Made by a program: the position numbers and the translations under genes. A stretch of DNA of 64,000 nt. Origin: Cellulomonas marina. GTDB lineage: Bacteria > Actinomycetota > Actinomycetes > Actinomycetales > Cellulomonadaceae. The notes under the pieces are model-generated. The model worked only from the letters and a program-made list of their open reading frames with translations, was not told the DNA's origin and searched no databases. The DNA is taken from assembly GCF_900111925.1 (NCBI RefSeq), contig NZ_FOKA01000005.1, forward strand, positions 186,001-250,000. The letters are read 5' to 3'. Of this stretch, positions 36,193 through 45,933 are shown in pieces. The number at the start of each line of letters is the position of its first letter. Within the stretch, counting starts at the first letter, position 1.

Positions 36193-36355
36193 GGGTCTCT
36201 CGGGGTGCGGATCAGGCCCCTCCCCGATGTGGCGCGTCGGTGCCCCCGCCTAGCGTCGACGGCGGGCGCCACCGGTGCCCCCGGCGCACGTCGCCGTCCG
36301 CCCGGCCCCGGCCGGCGGGCGGGGCGGCCCGGTGCGGCGGTGGAGGGTGCGCGAC

Positions 36356-37153
36356 GTGGAGCAGTGGCTGCTGGACCTGCTCGGGAGCGCCTGGGTCCAC
36401 CCGGGGCTGTTCGCGTTCGCAGCGCTCGACGGGTTCTTCCCGCCGGTGCCCAGCGAGTCGGCGGTGATCGCGGTGGCGAGCGTGGCGGCCGCGACGGGGG
36501 CGCCGGACCTGCGCCTCGTGGTGCTCGCCGCGGCGCTGGGCGCGTGGGTGGGCGACCAGGTGGCCTACGCGATCGGGCGGCGGGTGGACGTGCGGTCGCT
36601 GCGCGTGCTGCGGGGGGCCCGCGCGCAGCGGGCGGTGGACCGGGCGGAGGCGGCGCTCGCCCGCCGGCCGGCGGCGCTCCTGCTGGCCGCGCGCTACGTG
36701 CCCGTCGGGCGGGTGGCCGTCAACATGACCGCCGGCGCCGTGCGCTACCCGTGGCGCCGGTTCGCGGCGGTGTCGGCCCTCGGCGGGCTCCTCTGGTCCC
36801 TGTGGTCGACGCTGCTGGGGGTGGCCGCGGGGGCGTGGCTGCACGGCCGGCCGCTCGTGGCGGTGGCGGTCGGCGTCGTCGGCGGGCTGCTCGTGGGGCT
36901 GGGGGTCGACCGCGTGGCCGCGGCCGTGTCCCGGCGGCGTCGACGCCGGGGGGCGGCGGCGCCGCGGGCGGCCGGCCGGCCGGGGAGCGGGGCGGAGGCC
37001 GCCGGTGCCCCGGCGTCGGGCGTTCACCCGGGCGGGGGAACGTCGCCGGTGCCCGGCCCGCTGACCTCGGCGCTCGCAGGCGCCGGTGCGCGCGTGTGGA
37101 CGACCGGTGACGACTCGGTCACGGCCCGGGCACGATCGGGCGCCCCCGGCTAA
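36356..37153 (+). CDS. DedA family membrane protein
   Basis: 265 residues with several membrane segments in the first 200. DedA family features are FAFAALDGFFPPVPSESAVIAVAS, GDQVAYAIGRR and the RYVPVGRVAVNMTAGAVRYPWRRF stretch with its conserved Arg. The family moves undecaprenyl phosphate or other lipids across the membrane and supports proton-motive force. The GTG was chosen for its GGAGGG site eight bases upstream; another GTG nine bases earlier is possible. The C-terminal 65 residues are a polar tail. Confidence 0.83.
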   Translation: MEQWLLDLLGSAWVHPGLFAFAALDGFFPPVPSESAVIAVASVAAATGAPDLRLVVLAAALGAWVGDQVAYAIGRRVDVRSLRVLRGARAQRAVDRAEAALARRPAALLLAARYVPVGRVAVNMTAGAVRYPWRRFAAVSALGGLLWSLWSTLLGVAAGAWLHGRPLVAVAVGVVGGLLVGLGVDRVAAAVSRRRRRRGAAAPRAAGRPGSGAEAAGAPASGVHPGGGTSPVPGPLTSALAGAGARVWTTGDDSVTARARSGAPG

Positions 37154-37284
37154 CGATCCGGTCTCGGTGCGGGGGACCGCGCCGTCGCCGTGCCTAGGGT
37201 CGTCGCAGGCCGGCGCCGCTGCCGCTCCCACCCGGTCGTCCGCCCACGCCCGCCGTGGGACGACGACGGGCGCAGGAGGTGGAC

Positions 37285-37953
37285 GTGCGCGACCGCACGG
37301 TCAGCCCCCGCGCAGCGACCCCTACGGCGCTCGCGGGGGTCCTCGTCGCGGTCCTCGCCGGGTGCGGGCCGACCGCCGCCGCCGGCCCGGTGGCCGCGGT
37401 GCAGCCCGCCGCGGACTGCCGCGCGCCGGCCGTGCTCGCGGCGCTGGGCCTCGAACCCGGGACGGACGCCTCGGCGGCACCGGCGACGTCGGGCGGGGCC
37501 CGGTCGGCCGTCGCGGCACCGGGTGCGGTCCCGGACGACTTCCGGGCGACGGGCGTGGTCGTCTGCACCCGCGGCGGCACCGCGCGCGACGTCGAGGGCC
37601 TCTGGACGACGGTCAGCGAGCAGGTCCTCGAGGGCGACCTCGCGGGCCTCGTCGACGCGCTGGCCCGCACCTCGGGGCCCTCGTCGCCCGCGGGGCGCAC
37701 CGCGGTCGTCGCCGGCGGTCCCGAGGAGGGGTGCGCCGCCGCGGTGCTCGCCGACGGCGGGCCGGCGCTCTGGCTCGTGGACGCGCTCGGGCGCGCGGTG
37801 TGGGTCCAGGTGCCCGGCGCGGCGTGCGCCGCGGCGTCGGCGGCCGTGGCCGACGAGCTGGCCGGGCTCGACGAGACCGACGCGACGGACTGGTCCGTCG
37901 CGCTCGCGGTCCCGCGCGCGACGGTGACGCCCGCGGCGCCCTCGTCGTCCTGA
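37285..37953 (+). CDS. Putative lipoprotein
   Basis: 222 residues, not recognised beyond its export signal. A hydrophobic stretch runs into a lipobox VLAGC within the first 28 residues, so it should be a surface lipoprotein. The mature part is Ala/Val/Gly-rich with four more cysteines that could form two disulfides. GTG at 37285 has AGGAGG five bases upstream, which decides the start. TAGGGT at 37195-37200 may be its -10 box. Confidence 0.65.
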   Translation: MRDRTVSPRAATPTALAGVLVAVLAGCGPTAAAGPVAAVQPAADCRAPAVLAALGLEPGTDASAAPATSGGARSAVAAPGAVPDDFRATGVVVCTRGGTARDVEGLWTTVSEQVLEGDLAGLVDALARTSGPSSPAGRTAVVAGGPEEGCAAAVLADGGPALWLVDALGRAVWVQVPGAACAAASAAVADELAGLDETDATDWSVALAVPRATVTPAAPSSS

Positions 37954-37983
37954 GCACCGACGGCGGGCCGGAGGGACGGCCCC

Positions 37984-38928
37984 CTACAGCTTGCGCAGCC
38001 GGACGTGCTCCACGCGGTGGTCGTACCCCTTCGTCAGCACGAGGGTCGCGCGGTCCCTCGTCGGGGCGATGTTGCGCCGCAGGTTCGGGGCGTTGATGGA
38101 GTCCCAGATGGCACCGGCGCGGTCGAGGGCCTCGTCGTCGGACAGGGCCGCGTAGCGGCGGAAGTACGACTCGGGCCGGGCGAACGCGGTGCGCCGCAGC
38201 GCCAGGAACCGGTCGAGGTACCACTGCCGCACGTCCGCCTCCTCCGCGTGCACGTAGATGGAGAAGTCGAAGAAGTCCGAGACGGCCACGCCGCCGGCCG
38301 CCCCGCGCCGGGACGGCTGCAGCACGTTGAGCCCTTCCACGATGAGCACGTCGGGGCGGCGCACGACGTTCCAGCGCCCCGGCACGATGTCGTACGTGAG
38401 GTGGTCGTAGACGGGCGCCTCGACCTCCGGCTCGCCGGCCTTCACGCGCGAGACGAACCGCACGAGCGCCCGCCGGTCGTACGACTCCGGGAAGCCCTTG
38501 CGCTCCATGAGCCCGCGCCGGGTCAGCTCGGCGTTGGGGTGCAGGAAGCCGTCCGTCGTCACCAGCTCGACGCGGGGCGTCGCCGGCCAGCGCGCCATGA
38601 GCTCGCGCAGCAGGCGGGCGGTCGTCGACTTGCCGACGGCCACCGACCCCGCCACGCCGATGACGAACGGCGTGCGCGTGACGTCCTCGCGCAGGAAGGT
38701 GCCGGTCGCGGCGTGGAGCGCGCGCACCGCGCCCACGTGCAGGTCGAGCAGGCGGGACAACGGGCGGTAGACGGTGTCGACCTCGGCGAGGTCGATGGGG
38801 TCGCCGAGCGCCCGCAGGCGCTGCACGTCCGTCGCGGTCAGCGGCAGCGGGGTGGACGCGGACAGGCGCGACCAGGCGTCGCGGTCGAGGTCCACCCAGG
38901 GGGTGGCCAGCAGGGACGGCGACGGCAC
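37984..38928 (-). CDS. coaA: Pantothenate kinase, type I
   Basis: 314 residues. The P-loop [12 protein letters not shown] is at 91-102, with [17 protein letters not shown] and [10 protein letters not shown] after it. It phosphorylates pantothenate, the first step of coenzyme A synthesis. GTG at 38928 was chosen: CAGACT stands seven bases upstream on the - strand, and the residues before it are not conserved. It is divergent from glmS with only 79 bases between starts. Confidence 0.94.
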   Translation of the reverse strand: MPSPSLLATPWVDLDRDAWSRLSASTPLPLTATDVQRLRALGDPIDLAEVDTVYRPLSRLLDLHVGAVRALHAATGTFLREDVTRTPFVIGVAGSVAVGKSTTARLLRELMARWPATPRVELVTTDGFLHPNAELTRRGLMERKGFPESYDRRALVRFVSRVKAGEPEVEAPVYDHLTYDIVPGRWNVVRRPDVLIVEGLNVLQPSRRGAAGGVAVSDFFDFSIYVHAEEADVRQWYLDRFLALRRTAFARPESYFRRYAALSDDEALDRAGAIWDSINAPNLRRNIAPTRDRATLVLTKGYDHRVEHVRLRKL

Positions 38929-39007
38929 GGCGCCCAGTCTGCCGCAGCGCCGCGGCGGCGCGCGTCCGGCCGGGGCGCGCGGCACCCCCCGCGTAGACTC
39001 CGCAGCC

Positions 39008-40864
39008 ATGTGCGGCATCGTGGGGTACGTGGGGTCGGCCGACGCGGACGGGCGCCCCGTCGACGTCGTCCTCGAGGGGCTGCGCCGCCTGGAGTACCGC
39101 GGCTACGACTCCGCGGGCGTCGCGGCCGTCGGGCCGGGGGGCGCGCTCGCGACCGCCAAGAAGGCGGGCAAGCTCGCCAACCTCGTGGAGGAGCTGGACG
39201 CGCACCCGCTGCCGGACGCGACCGCCGCGATCGGCCACACGCGCTGGGCGACGCACGGCGCGCCGACGGACCGCAACGCGCACCCGCACGTCGCCGGCCG
39301 CGTCGCCGTCATCCACAACGGCATCGTCGAGAACTTCGTCGCCCTGCGGGCCGAGCTGGCCGCGGAGGGCGTGGAGTTCCTCTCGGAGACCGACACCGAG
39401 GTCGCCGCGCACCTGCTCGACCGGGCCTACGCGACGACGGGCGACCTCACGACCGCGATGCAGGCCGTCGCGCGGCGGCTCGAGGGGACCTTCACGCTGC
39501 TCGCGGTGCACGCGGACCACCCGCGCACGGTCGTCGGCGCACGCCACGACTCGCCGCTGGTCGTCGGACTGGGGCAGGGCGAGAACTACCTCGGCTCGGA
39601 CGTGGCCGCGTTCATCTCCCACACGCGCGAGGCGCTGGAGCTCGGCCAGGACCAGGTGGTCACCATCACGCCGACGTCCGTCGAGGTGACGGACTTCGCC
39701 GGCGCGAGCGTGCACGCCCGGCGCTACACCGTGGACTGGGACGCGGCGGCGGCGGAGAAGGGCGGATTCCGCTCCTTCATGGACAAGGAGATCCACGACC
39801 AGCCGCACGCGGTGGCCGACACGCTCCTGGGCCGCACGGACGTGCGCGGTCGGCTCGTGCTCGACGAGGTGCGCATCTCCGAGGACGTCCTGCGCGCGGT
39901 GGACAAGATCGTCGTCGTCGCCTGCGGCACCGCCGCGTACGCGGGCCACGTCGCCAAGTACGCCATCGAGCACTGGTGCCGCGTCCCCGTCGAGGTCGAG
40001 CTGGCGCACGAGTTCCGCTACCGGGACCCGGTCGTGAACGCCCGCACGCTCGTCGTCGCCATCTCACAGTCGGGGGAGACCATGGACACGCTCATGGCGG
40101 TGCGGCACGCGCGGGAGCAGGGCGCGACCGCCCTCGCGATCGTCAACACCCACGGCTCGACGATCCCGCGCGAGTCCGACGCGGTCCTCTACACGCACGC
40201 GGGCCCGGAGATCGCCGTCGCCTCGACGAAGGCGTTCCTCGCGCAGATCACGGCGACGTACCTGCTCGGCCTGTACCTGGCCCAGCTCCGCGGCAACATG
40301 TTCGCCGACGAGGTCGAGACGATCCTCGCCGAGCTGCGGGCCATGCCGGACAAGATCCAGACGGTCCTCGACCGGTCCGCCCGCGTGCAGGAGATCGCGC
40401 GGTGGATGGCCGACACCCCGTCGGTGCTGTTCCTCGGCCGGCACGTCGGCTACCCCGTGGCGCTCGAGGGTGCGCTCAAGCTCAAGGAGCTCGCGTACAT
40501 CCACGCCGAGGGGTTCGCGGCGGGCGAGCTCAAGCACGGGCCGATCGCGCTCGTCGAGCCCGGGCAGCCCGTGTTCGTCGTCGTGCCGTCGCCGCGCGGG
40601 CGGCACTCGCTGCACGCGAAGGTCGTCTCGAACATCCAGGAGATCCGGGCGCGCGGGGCGCGGACCATCGTCATCGCGGAGGACGGCGACGAGGCCGTGG
40701 TGCCCTTCGCCGACGAGGTGTTCCGCGTGCCGCAGGCGCCCACGCTGCTGGCCCCGCTGCTGTCGGTCGTGCCGCTGCAGGTCTTCGCGTGCGAGCTCGC
40801 GACGGCCAAGGGCCTCGACGTGGACCAGCCGCGCAACCTCGCCAAGTCCGTCACGGTCGAGTGA
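39008..40864 (+). CDS. glmS: Glucosamine--fructose-6-phosphate aminotransferase (isomerizing)
   Basis: 618 residues. Cys2 is the glutaminase nucleophile (MCGIVGYVG), with HTRWATHG in the same domain, and two SIS sugar-isomerase domains follow ([40 protein letters not shown]). It makes glucosamine-6-phosphate for cell wall synthesis. TAGACT (38994-38999) is eight bases before the ATG, so translation is probably leaderless and no glmS ribozyme is possible. The C-terminus ends KSVTVE as expected. Confidence 0.96.
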   Translation: MCGIVGYVGSADADGRPVDVVLEGLRRLEYRGYDSAGVAAVGPGGALATAKKAGKLANLVEELDAHPLPDATAAIGHTRWATHGAPTDRNAHPHVAGRVAVIHNGIVENFVALRAELAAEGVEFLSETDTEVAAHLLDRAYATTGDLTTAMQAVARRLEGTFTLLAVHADHPRTVVGARHDSPLVVGLGQGENYLGSDVAAFISHTREALELGQDQVVTITPTSVEVTDFAGASVHARRYTVDWDAAAAEKGGFRSFMDKEIHDQPHAVADTLLGRTDVRGRLVLDEVRISEDVLRAVDKIVVVACGTAAYAGHVAKYAIEHWCRVPVEVELAHEFRYRDPVVNARTLVVAISQSGETMDTLMAVRHAREQGATALAIVNTHGSTIPRESDAVLYTHAGPEIAVASTKAFLAQITATYLLGLYLAQLRGNMFADEVETILAELRAMPDKIQTVLDRSARVQEIARWMADTPSVLFLGRHVGYPVALEGALKLKELAYIHAEGFAAGELKHGPIALVEPGQPVFVVVPSPRGRHSLHAKVVSNIQEIRARGARTIVIAEDGDEAVVPFADEVFRVPQAPTLLAPLLSVVPLQVFACELATAKGLDVDQPRNLAKSVTVE

Positions 40865-40949
40865 GGCCTGCGGGCGCGCCGGGCGCGACGAGCAGCCCGG
40901 ACGCCCCCGGCAGGCGCGCGGCCGCCCGCCGCTGCCCCGGCGGGCGGCC

Positions 40950-41303
40950 GTGATCGTCGGCGTGGGCGTCGACGTCGTCGACGTGGCGCGGTTCATGGCG
41001 ACCCTGGAGCGCGCGCCCGGGCTGCGCGCGCGGCTCTTCACGCCCGCCGAGCGGGCCCTGCCGCCCGCGTCGCTGGCCGCGCGGTTCGCGGCGAAGGAGG
41101 CGATCGCCAAGTCCCTCGGCGCGCCCGCGGGCATGCGCTGGCACGACGCGACGGTCCACCGCGTGAGCGGCGGACCGCCCGTCGTCGAGGTGACGGGGAC
41201 GGTGGAGGCGGCCGCCCGGGCTGCCGGGGTCGACCGCTTCCACCTGTCCCTGTCGCACGACGCCGGCATCGCGTCGGCGATGGTCGTCGCCGAACGCGAC
41301 TGA
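40950..41303 (+). CDS. acpS: Holo-[acyl-carrier-protein] synthase
   Basis: 117 residues. AcpS motifs are [12 protein letters not shown] with Asp8 and [12 protein letters not shown] with Glu50 and Lys54. It transfers phosphopantetheine from CoA to ACP. GTG at 40950 begins the conserved MIVGVGVD. It lies 85 bases after glmS, on the same strand. Confidence 0.94.
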   Translation: MIVGVGVDVVDVARFMATLERAPGLRARLFTPAERALPPASLAARFAAKEAIAKSLGAPAGMRWHDATVHRVSGGPPVVEVTGTVEAAARAAGVDRFHLSLSHDAGIASAMVVAERD

Positions 41304-41324
41304 CGGCGCGTGGCGGCGCACGCC

Positions 41325-42314
41325 TCAGCCGCGCAGGGCCGGGACCACCTCGCGCTCGAACAGCTCGATGCCCGAGCGGTCGTAGGCGGCCTCCGCGAAG
41401 TACGTGATGGCGTACGTCATCCCGAGGCCCTCGAGCTGGCGCAGGGTCTCGACGATCTTCTCCGGCGTGCCGACGAGCGGACCGTTGCGGAAGTCCTCGG
41501 CGATGCCCGGCGCCTTGTCCGGGACGGTCCGGGACATGTGCTCCTCGACCCAGGCGATGCGGTCGTCCACCTCCGCGTCCGTGGCGCCGATGACGACGTT
41601 GTAGTTGGCCGACCGGACGATGCTGTCGAAGTCGCGCCCGAGGTCCTCGCAGTGGCCCCGCAGGATCTCCGACTTGTGCACGAAGCCCTCGGGCGACCCG
41701 TCGAAGTTCGTGTACGCGGCGTGCTCGGCGGCGATGCGCAGCGTCTTCTTCTCCCCGCCGCCCGCGATCCACAGCGGCGGCCCGCCGGCCTGCAGGGGCA
41801 GCGGCGCGAGCTGGGCGCCGTCCACCTGGTAGTGCTTCCCGTCCAGCGTGGCGACGCCGTCGCGCCACAGCTGCTCGAAGATCTGCACGCCCTCGTCGAG
41901 CATGGCCAGCCGCTCGCCCGCGCGCGGGAAGCCGTAGCCGTAGGCGCGCCACTCGTGCTCGTACCAGCCGGCGCCGATGCCCATCTCCACGCGGCCGCCG
42001 GAGACGACGTCGGCCGTCGCGGCGACCTTCGCCAGGTAGGCGGGGTTGCGGTAGGCCATGCACGTGCACATCTGGCCGAGGCGCACGCGGCGGGTCACGG
42101 CGGCGAAGGCGTTGATGAGGCTCCACGCCTCGTGCACCGCCTCGCCGTTGGGCTCGGGGACCGCGTGGAAGTGGTCGTAGACCCACACCGACTCCCACAC
42201 GTCGCCCTCGTCCGCGTGCAGCGCGAGGTCGCGCATGACCGGCCAGTGCTGCGCCGTCTCGATGCCGGTGAGGTCCTGCCGCCAGCCCTGGGGGATGAAC
42301 AGTCCGAATCGCAT
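41325..42314 (-). CDS. LLM-class flavin-dependent oxidoreductase (F420-type)
   Basis: 329 residues with a luciferase-like TIM barrel: RFGLFIPQGW at the start, GRVEMGIGAGWYEHE and LWIAGGGEKKTLR. It resembles actinobacterial F420-dependent enzymes more than FMN luciferases, but the cofactor cannot be settled by eye. The substrate is unknown. On the - strand, TAGCGT (42327-42322) is seven bases before the ATG, a leaderless start. It is convergent with acpS and divergent from nnr. Confidence 0.82.
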   Translation of the reverse strand: MRFGLFIPQGWRQDLTGIETAQHWPVMRDLALHADEGDVWESVWVYDHFHAVPEPNGEAVHEAWSLINAFAAVTRRVRLGQMCTCMAYRNPAYLAKVAATADVVSGGRVEMGIGAGWYEHEWRAYGYGFPRAGERLAMLDEGVQIFEQLWRDGVATLDGKHYQVDGAQLAPLPLQAGGPPLWIAGGGEKKTLRIAAEHAAYTNFDGSPEGFVHKSEILRGHCEDLGRDFDSIVRSANYNVVIGATDAEVDDRIAWVEEHMSRTVPDKAPGIAEDFRNGPLVGTPEKIVETLRQLEGLGMTYAITYFAEAAYDRSGIELFEREVVPALRG

Positions 42315-42440
42315 GGTCCGCACGCTAATGCCGGGCGGGGACGGGGGCGCACCGGGGCGGGCGGGGCGTCGAGGTCCGCTGGGCACGGCGGGGCGCGGCG
42401 TGCCGCTGCGCGGCCGCGCCCCCGCGGGGAGGATGGCCGC

Positions 42441-44150
42441 GTGCTCCGCGCCTGGTCCTCCGCCGACGTCCGTGCCGCCGAGGCCCCCCTGCTCGCCGCG
42501 GGGGAGCCGCTGATGGACCGGGCGGCCTTCGCGCTGCACGTCGAGGTGGTGCGGCTGCTGCGTGCCCATCGGCGGGAGCGGCGCGTGCACGGGGCCCGCG
42601 TGGTGGTGCTGGCCGGCGGCGGCGCCAACGGCGGCGACGCCCTGCACGCCGGCGCCCTCCTGGCGCGCCGCGGCGCCGCCGTCACCGCCGTGCTGGCGGG
42701 GGAGCGGGCGCACGCGGGCGGCCTGGCCGCGGCGCGGGCGGCAGGGGTGCGGGTGCTGGGGGACGTGGCCGTCGGCGACGCCGTCGTCGGTGACGCCGTC
42801 GGCCCCGATGACGAGGGCGACGAGCCCGGTCCGCTGGTCTGCGATGCGCTCGCCGGTGCGGACCTCGTGCTCGACGGCCTCGTCGGCATCGGGTCGGACG
42901 GCTCCGGGCTTCGAGGGCTCGCGCGAGCGCTGGTGGCGGCGGTGCCGACGGGCACGGGCGGCGGGCACAGGCCGGTGGTCGTCGCCGTCGACGTGCCGTC
43001 GGGGAGCGGCGTCGACGACGGCCGGGTGGCCGGCGACGTCCTGCGCGCTGACGTCACGGTCACCTTCGGCGCGCCCAAGCCCGGCCTCCTGCTGCCCCCC
43101 GCCTCCGGGCTCGCGGGGCAGGTCGTCCCTGTCGACATCGGTCTGACGCTGCCGGCCGGCGGCGTGGCGGTGGGGCGGCTCGAGGGCGCCGACGTCGCCG
43201 CGCTCTGGCCGGTGCCGGGCGCGACGTCGCAGAAGTACGCGCGCGGGGTGCTCGGCGTCGTGTGCGGCACCACCCGGTACCCGGGCGCCGGCGTCCTGGC
43301 GACGAGCGCGGCCGTGCTGGCGGGCGTCGGCATGGTGCGCTTCGTCGACGAGCGCGACGAGCGCGACGAGCGCGACGAGCGCGACGAGCGCGACGAGCGC
43401 GACGAGCGCGAGGATCCCGCCGCGCCGCCGCGGCCGGCGGGTCCGCTCGCCACCGCGGTGCTGGCGGCGCGGCCGGAGGTCGTCGTGGCCGGAGCCGTCG
43501 GCGACGGGCGGGTGCAGGCGTGGGCGGCCGGCTCCGGGGTCGACCCGGCGGACCCCGCGCGCCGGCGGGACGTGGCGGCGGTCGTGGCGGCGGCGCGGGA
43601 CGGGGTGCCCGCCGTGCTCGACGCGGGCGCGCTGGACCTGGTGACGGAAGGGCTCGGCGCCCACGTGGTCCTCACCCCGCACGCCGGGGAGCTGGCGCGG
43701 TGGCTCGCGGACCGGGGCGAGCGGGTCGGCGGCGTGCCCGTCGACCGCGACGCGGTGGAGGCGGAGCCGTGGCGGTGGGCGCGCCGGGCGCACGATCTGT
43801 CGGGTGCGACGGTGCTGCTCAAGGGCGCGACGACGCTCGTCGTCGGAGCGGGCGGCAGCACGTGGTCGCAGGCCGACGGGCCCGCCTGGCTGGCGACGGC
43901 CGGGTCCGGGGACGTGCTCGCCGGCGTCGTCGGCGCCCTGCTGGCCGGCCGCGCCGAGGACGTGGTCGCCGACCCGGCGCTCGCGGCGCGGCTGGCGGCG
44001 GCGGCGGCGCTCGTCCACGGCCGCGCCGCCCACCACGCCACCCCCGGCGGGCCCGTGAGCGCGCTGGCGGTGGCGCACGCGCTGCCCGCGGTCGTCGCGG
44101 ACCTGCTGGCGCAGGACGGCGCCCCGGCGGTGAGAGACTGCCCGGCGTGA
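42441..44150 (+). CDS. nnr: Bifunctional NAD(P)HX epimerase / ADP-dependent dehydratase
   Basis: 569 residues. The YjeF N-terminal epimerase domain (about 1-215) has VVVLAGGGANGGDALHAGALLARRG. The C-terminal ribokinase-like dehydratase (about 230-560) has the KYARGVLGVV start, LTPHAGELARWL and TAGSGDVLAG. It repairs hydrated NAD(P)H. Residues 303-323 are a pure Asp-Glu-Arg repeat inside the dehydratase core. It starts at GTG with GGAGGA upstream; the stop overlaps the alr start (GTGA). Confidence 0.92.
   Translation: MLRAWSSADVRAAEAPLLAAGEPLMDRAAFALHVEVVRLLRAHRRERRVHGARVVVLAGGGANGGDALHAGALLARRGAAVTAVLAGERAHAGGLAAARAAGVRVLGDVAVGDAVVGDAVGPDDEGDEPGPLVCDALAGADLVLDGLVGIGSDGSGLRGLARALVAAVPTGTGGGHRPVVVAVDVPSGSGVDDGRVAGDVLRADVTVTFGAPKPGLLLPPASGLAGQVVPVDIGLTLPAGGVAVGRLEGADVAALWPVPGATSQKYARGVLGVVCGTTRYPGAGVLATSAAVLAGVGMVRFVDERDERDERDERDERDERDEREDPAAPPRPAGPLATAVLAARPEVVVAGAVGDGRVQAWAAGSGVDPADPARRRDVAAVVAAARDGVPAVLDAGALDLVTEGLGAHVVLTPHAGELARWLADRGERVGGVPVDRDAVEAEPWRWARRAHDLSGATVLLKGATTLVVGAGGSTWSQADGPAWLATAGSGDVLAGVVGALLAGRAEDVVADPALAARLAAAAALVHGRAAHHATPGGPVSALAVAHALPAVVADLLAQDGAPAVRDCPA
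43347..43409 (+). repeat. Seven tandem 9-base repeats in nnr
   Basis: Seven perfect copies of GACGAGCGC code for (Asp-Glu-Arg)7 in the dehydratase half of Nnr. The unit keeps the frame, so gain or loss of copies would only change the length of a charged loop or helix. Confidence 0.97.
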
Positions 44151-45376
44151 CCGACGCGCCCGACGACCCGGCCGTCGCCGCGGCGTACCACCCGGCCCGC
44201 GCGGTCGTCGATCTCGACGCGATCGCCGCCAACGTCGGCGTCCTCACCGGGTACGCCGGCGGGGCCGCGGTGATGGCGGTGGTCAAGGCCGACGCGTACG
44301 GGCACGGGCTGGTGCCCGCCGCCCGCGCGGCGCTGGCCGGCGGCGCCACCTGGCTCGGGACCGCGCAGGTCGGCGAGGCGCTGGCCCTGCGCGCCGCGGG
44401 CGTGACGGCGCCGCGGCTTCTCACCTGGCTGTACGACCCCGCGGTCCCCATGGACGCCCTGCTGGCCGCCGACGTCGACGTGACCGTCGCGGCGCCCTGG
44501 GCGCTGGACGCGGTCGTCGACGCCGCGCGCCGCACCGGCCGCACGGCCCGCGTGCACATCAAGGTCGACACCGGCCTCGGCCGCAACGGGCTGCCGCCGG
44601 CGGACCTGCACGCGCTCCTCCCGGCCCTGGCGGCCGCCCACGCCGAGGGCGCGCTGGAGCTCATCGGGGTCTGGTCGCACCTGGCCGCCGCGGACGAGCC
44701 GGGCAACCCGCTCGCCCACGCGCAGGCCGCCGTGCTCGACGACGCCGTCCGCGCCCTCGAGGCCGCCGGCCTGCCGCCCCAGGTCCGCCACCTGGCCAAC
44801 TCCGCCGCGCTGCTCACGGACCCGCGGCTGCGCTACGACCTCGTCCGCCCGGGCATCGCGGTGTACGGGCTGACGCCCGCGGTGTCGCTCGGCACCTCCG
44901 ACCGCTGGGGGCTGACGCCGGCGATGACGCTCGAGGCGCGTCTGGCGACGGTCAAGCACCTGCCGGCCGGCCACGGCATCTCCTACGGCCACGCCTACGT
45001 GACGCCGGCCGACACGACGGTCGCGGTGGTGCCGCTGGGCTACGCCGACGGCATCCCGCGCCACGCGTCCGGCACCGCCGACCGCCCCGGCGGCCCCGTC
45101 GGGGTCAACGGCCGCGTCGTCCCCGTGGCGGGGCGGGTGTGCATGGACCAGGTCGTCCTCGACCTGGGTCCGGGGGCGACGGAGCGGGCCGGCGACGTCG
45201 TCGAGGTCTTCGGCACCGGCCGTGACGGCGGCCCCACCGCCGAGGACTGGGCGCAGCGGGCGGGCACCATCGGCTACGAGATCGTGACGCGCGTGGGGTC
45301 CCGCATCCCGCGCGTGCACGTGGGCACCGCCGGACGCGCCGGCGGCCCGGAAGCGACGGAGGGGACGGACGGATGA
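44147..45376 (+). CDS. alr: Alanine racemase
   Basis: 409 residues. PLP-binding Lys47 sits in VVKADAYGHG, and the second catalytic Tyr is expected in the GISYGHAY region; the C-terminal beta domain has GRVCMDQVVLDLG. It makes D-alanine for peptidoglycan. GTG overlaps the nnr stop by four bases, and the alr stop overlaps tsaE, so nnr-alr-tsaE is one coupled operon. The tail after residue 390 is a Gly/Ala extension. Confidence 0.95.
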   Translation: MTDAPDDPAVAAAYHPARAVVDLDAIAANVGVLTGYAGGAAVMAVVKADAYGHGLVPAARAALAGGATWLGTAQVGEALALRAAGVTAPRLLTWLYDPAVPMDALLAADVDVTVAAPWALDAVVDAARRTGRTARVHIKVDTGLGRNGLPPADLHALLPALAAAHAEGALELIGVWSHLAAADEPGNPLAHAQAAVLDDAVRALEAAGLPPQVRHLANSAALLTDPRLRYDLVRPGIAVYGLTPAVSLGTSDRWGLTPAMTLEARLATVKHLPAGHGISYGHAYVTPADTTVAVVPLGYADGIPRHASGTADRPGGPVGVNGRVVPVAGRVCMDQVVLDLGPGATERAGDVVEVFGTGRDGGPTAEDWAQRAGTIGYEIVTRVGSRIPRVHVGTAGRAGGPEATEGTDG

Positions 45377-45918
45377 GCGGCACCACCGCACCGGCGCACC
45401 GCAGCGTGCTGCCCGACGAGGACGCCACCCGCGCGCTGGGCCGCGCACTCGCGGCGCTGCTGCGCGCGGGGGACCTCGTCGTGCTCACGGGCGGGCTCGG
45501 CGCGGGCAAGACGACCCTCACCCAGGGCATCGGCGCGGGGCTGCACGTGCGGGGCCCCGTGCTGTCGCCGACCTTCACCATCGCGCGGGTGCAGCCGCCG
45601 CTGCCCCGCGAGGACGGCTCGACCGGTCCCGCGCTCGTGCACGTCGACGCGTACCGGCTCGGCTCGCTGGAGGAGGTCGACGCCCTGGACCTCGAGGCCG
45701 GCCTCGACGAGTCGGTCACCGTCGTGGAGTGGGGCGCGGGCTGGGTCGAGCCCCTGGCTTCCGACCGGCTCGAGGTGGAGCTGGTCCGGCCGCGCGGCGC
45801 CGAGTCCGGGCCGCTCGACCCGCAGGACGCCGCGGCCGGCGCTCGCGTCGCGCTCGTGCGGGGCGTCGGGGAGCGGTGGGCAGGGGTCGTCCTGCCCGGC
45901 GAGCCCGTCGCGGGCTGA
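45373..45918 (+). CDS. tsaE: tRNA t6A biosynthesis ATPase TsaE
   Basis: 181 residues. The P-loop GGLGAGKTT (40-48) is followed by SPTFTI, HVDAYRL and VVEWG, the full TsaE set. It drives t6A formation at A37 of ANN-decoding tRNAs together with TsaB and TsaD. The start overlaps the alr stop by four bases (ATGA). Confidence 0.94.
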   Translation: MSGTTAPAHRSVLPDEDATRALGRALAALLRAGDLVVLTGGLGAGKTTLTQGIGAGLHVRGPVLSPTFTIARVQPPLPREDGSTGPALVHVDAYRLGSLEEVDALDLEAGLDESVTVVEWGAGWVEPLASDRLEVELVRPRGAESGPLDPQDAAAGARVALVRGVGERWAGVVLPGEPVAG

Positions 45919-45933
45919 CCCTAGGCTGACCTC

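Noticed and set aside
38929-39007. glmS ribozyme upstream of glmS
   Set aside because: The coaA-glmS gap is only 79 bases and the -10 box is eight bases before the ATG, so there is no leader that could hold a ribozyme.
38005-40953. 982-codon open frame over coaA and glmS on the + strand
   Set aside because: glmS in another + frame and coaA on the - strand have clear family motifs; this frame has none.
42095-45448. Very long open frame on the - strand opposite nnr and alr
   Set aside because: It is a shadow of the high-GC codon pattern of the real + strand genes; its product is Arg/Ala/Pro-rich and has no domain.
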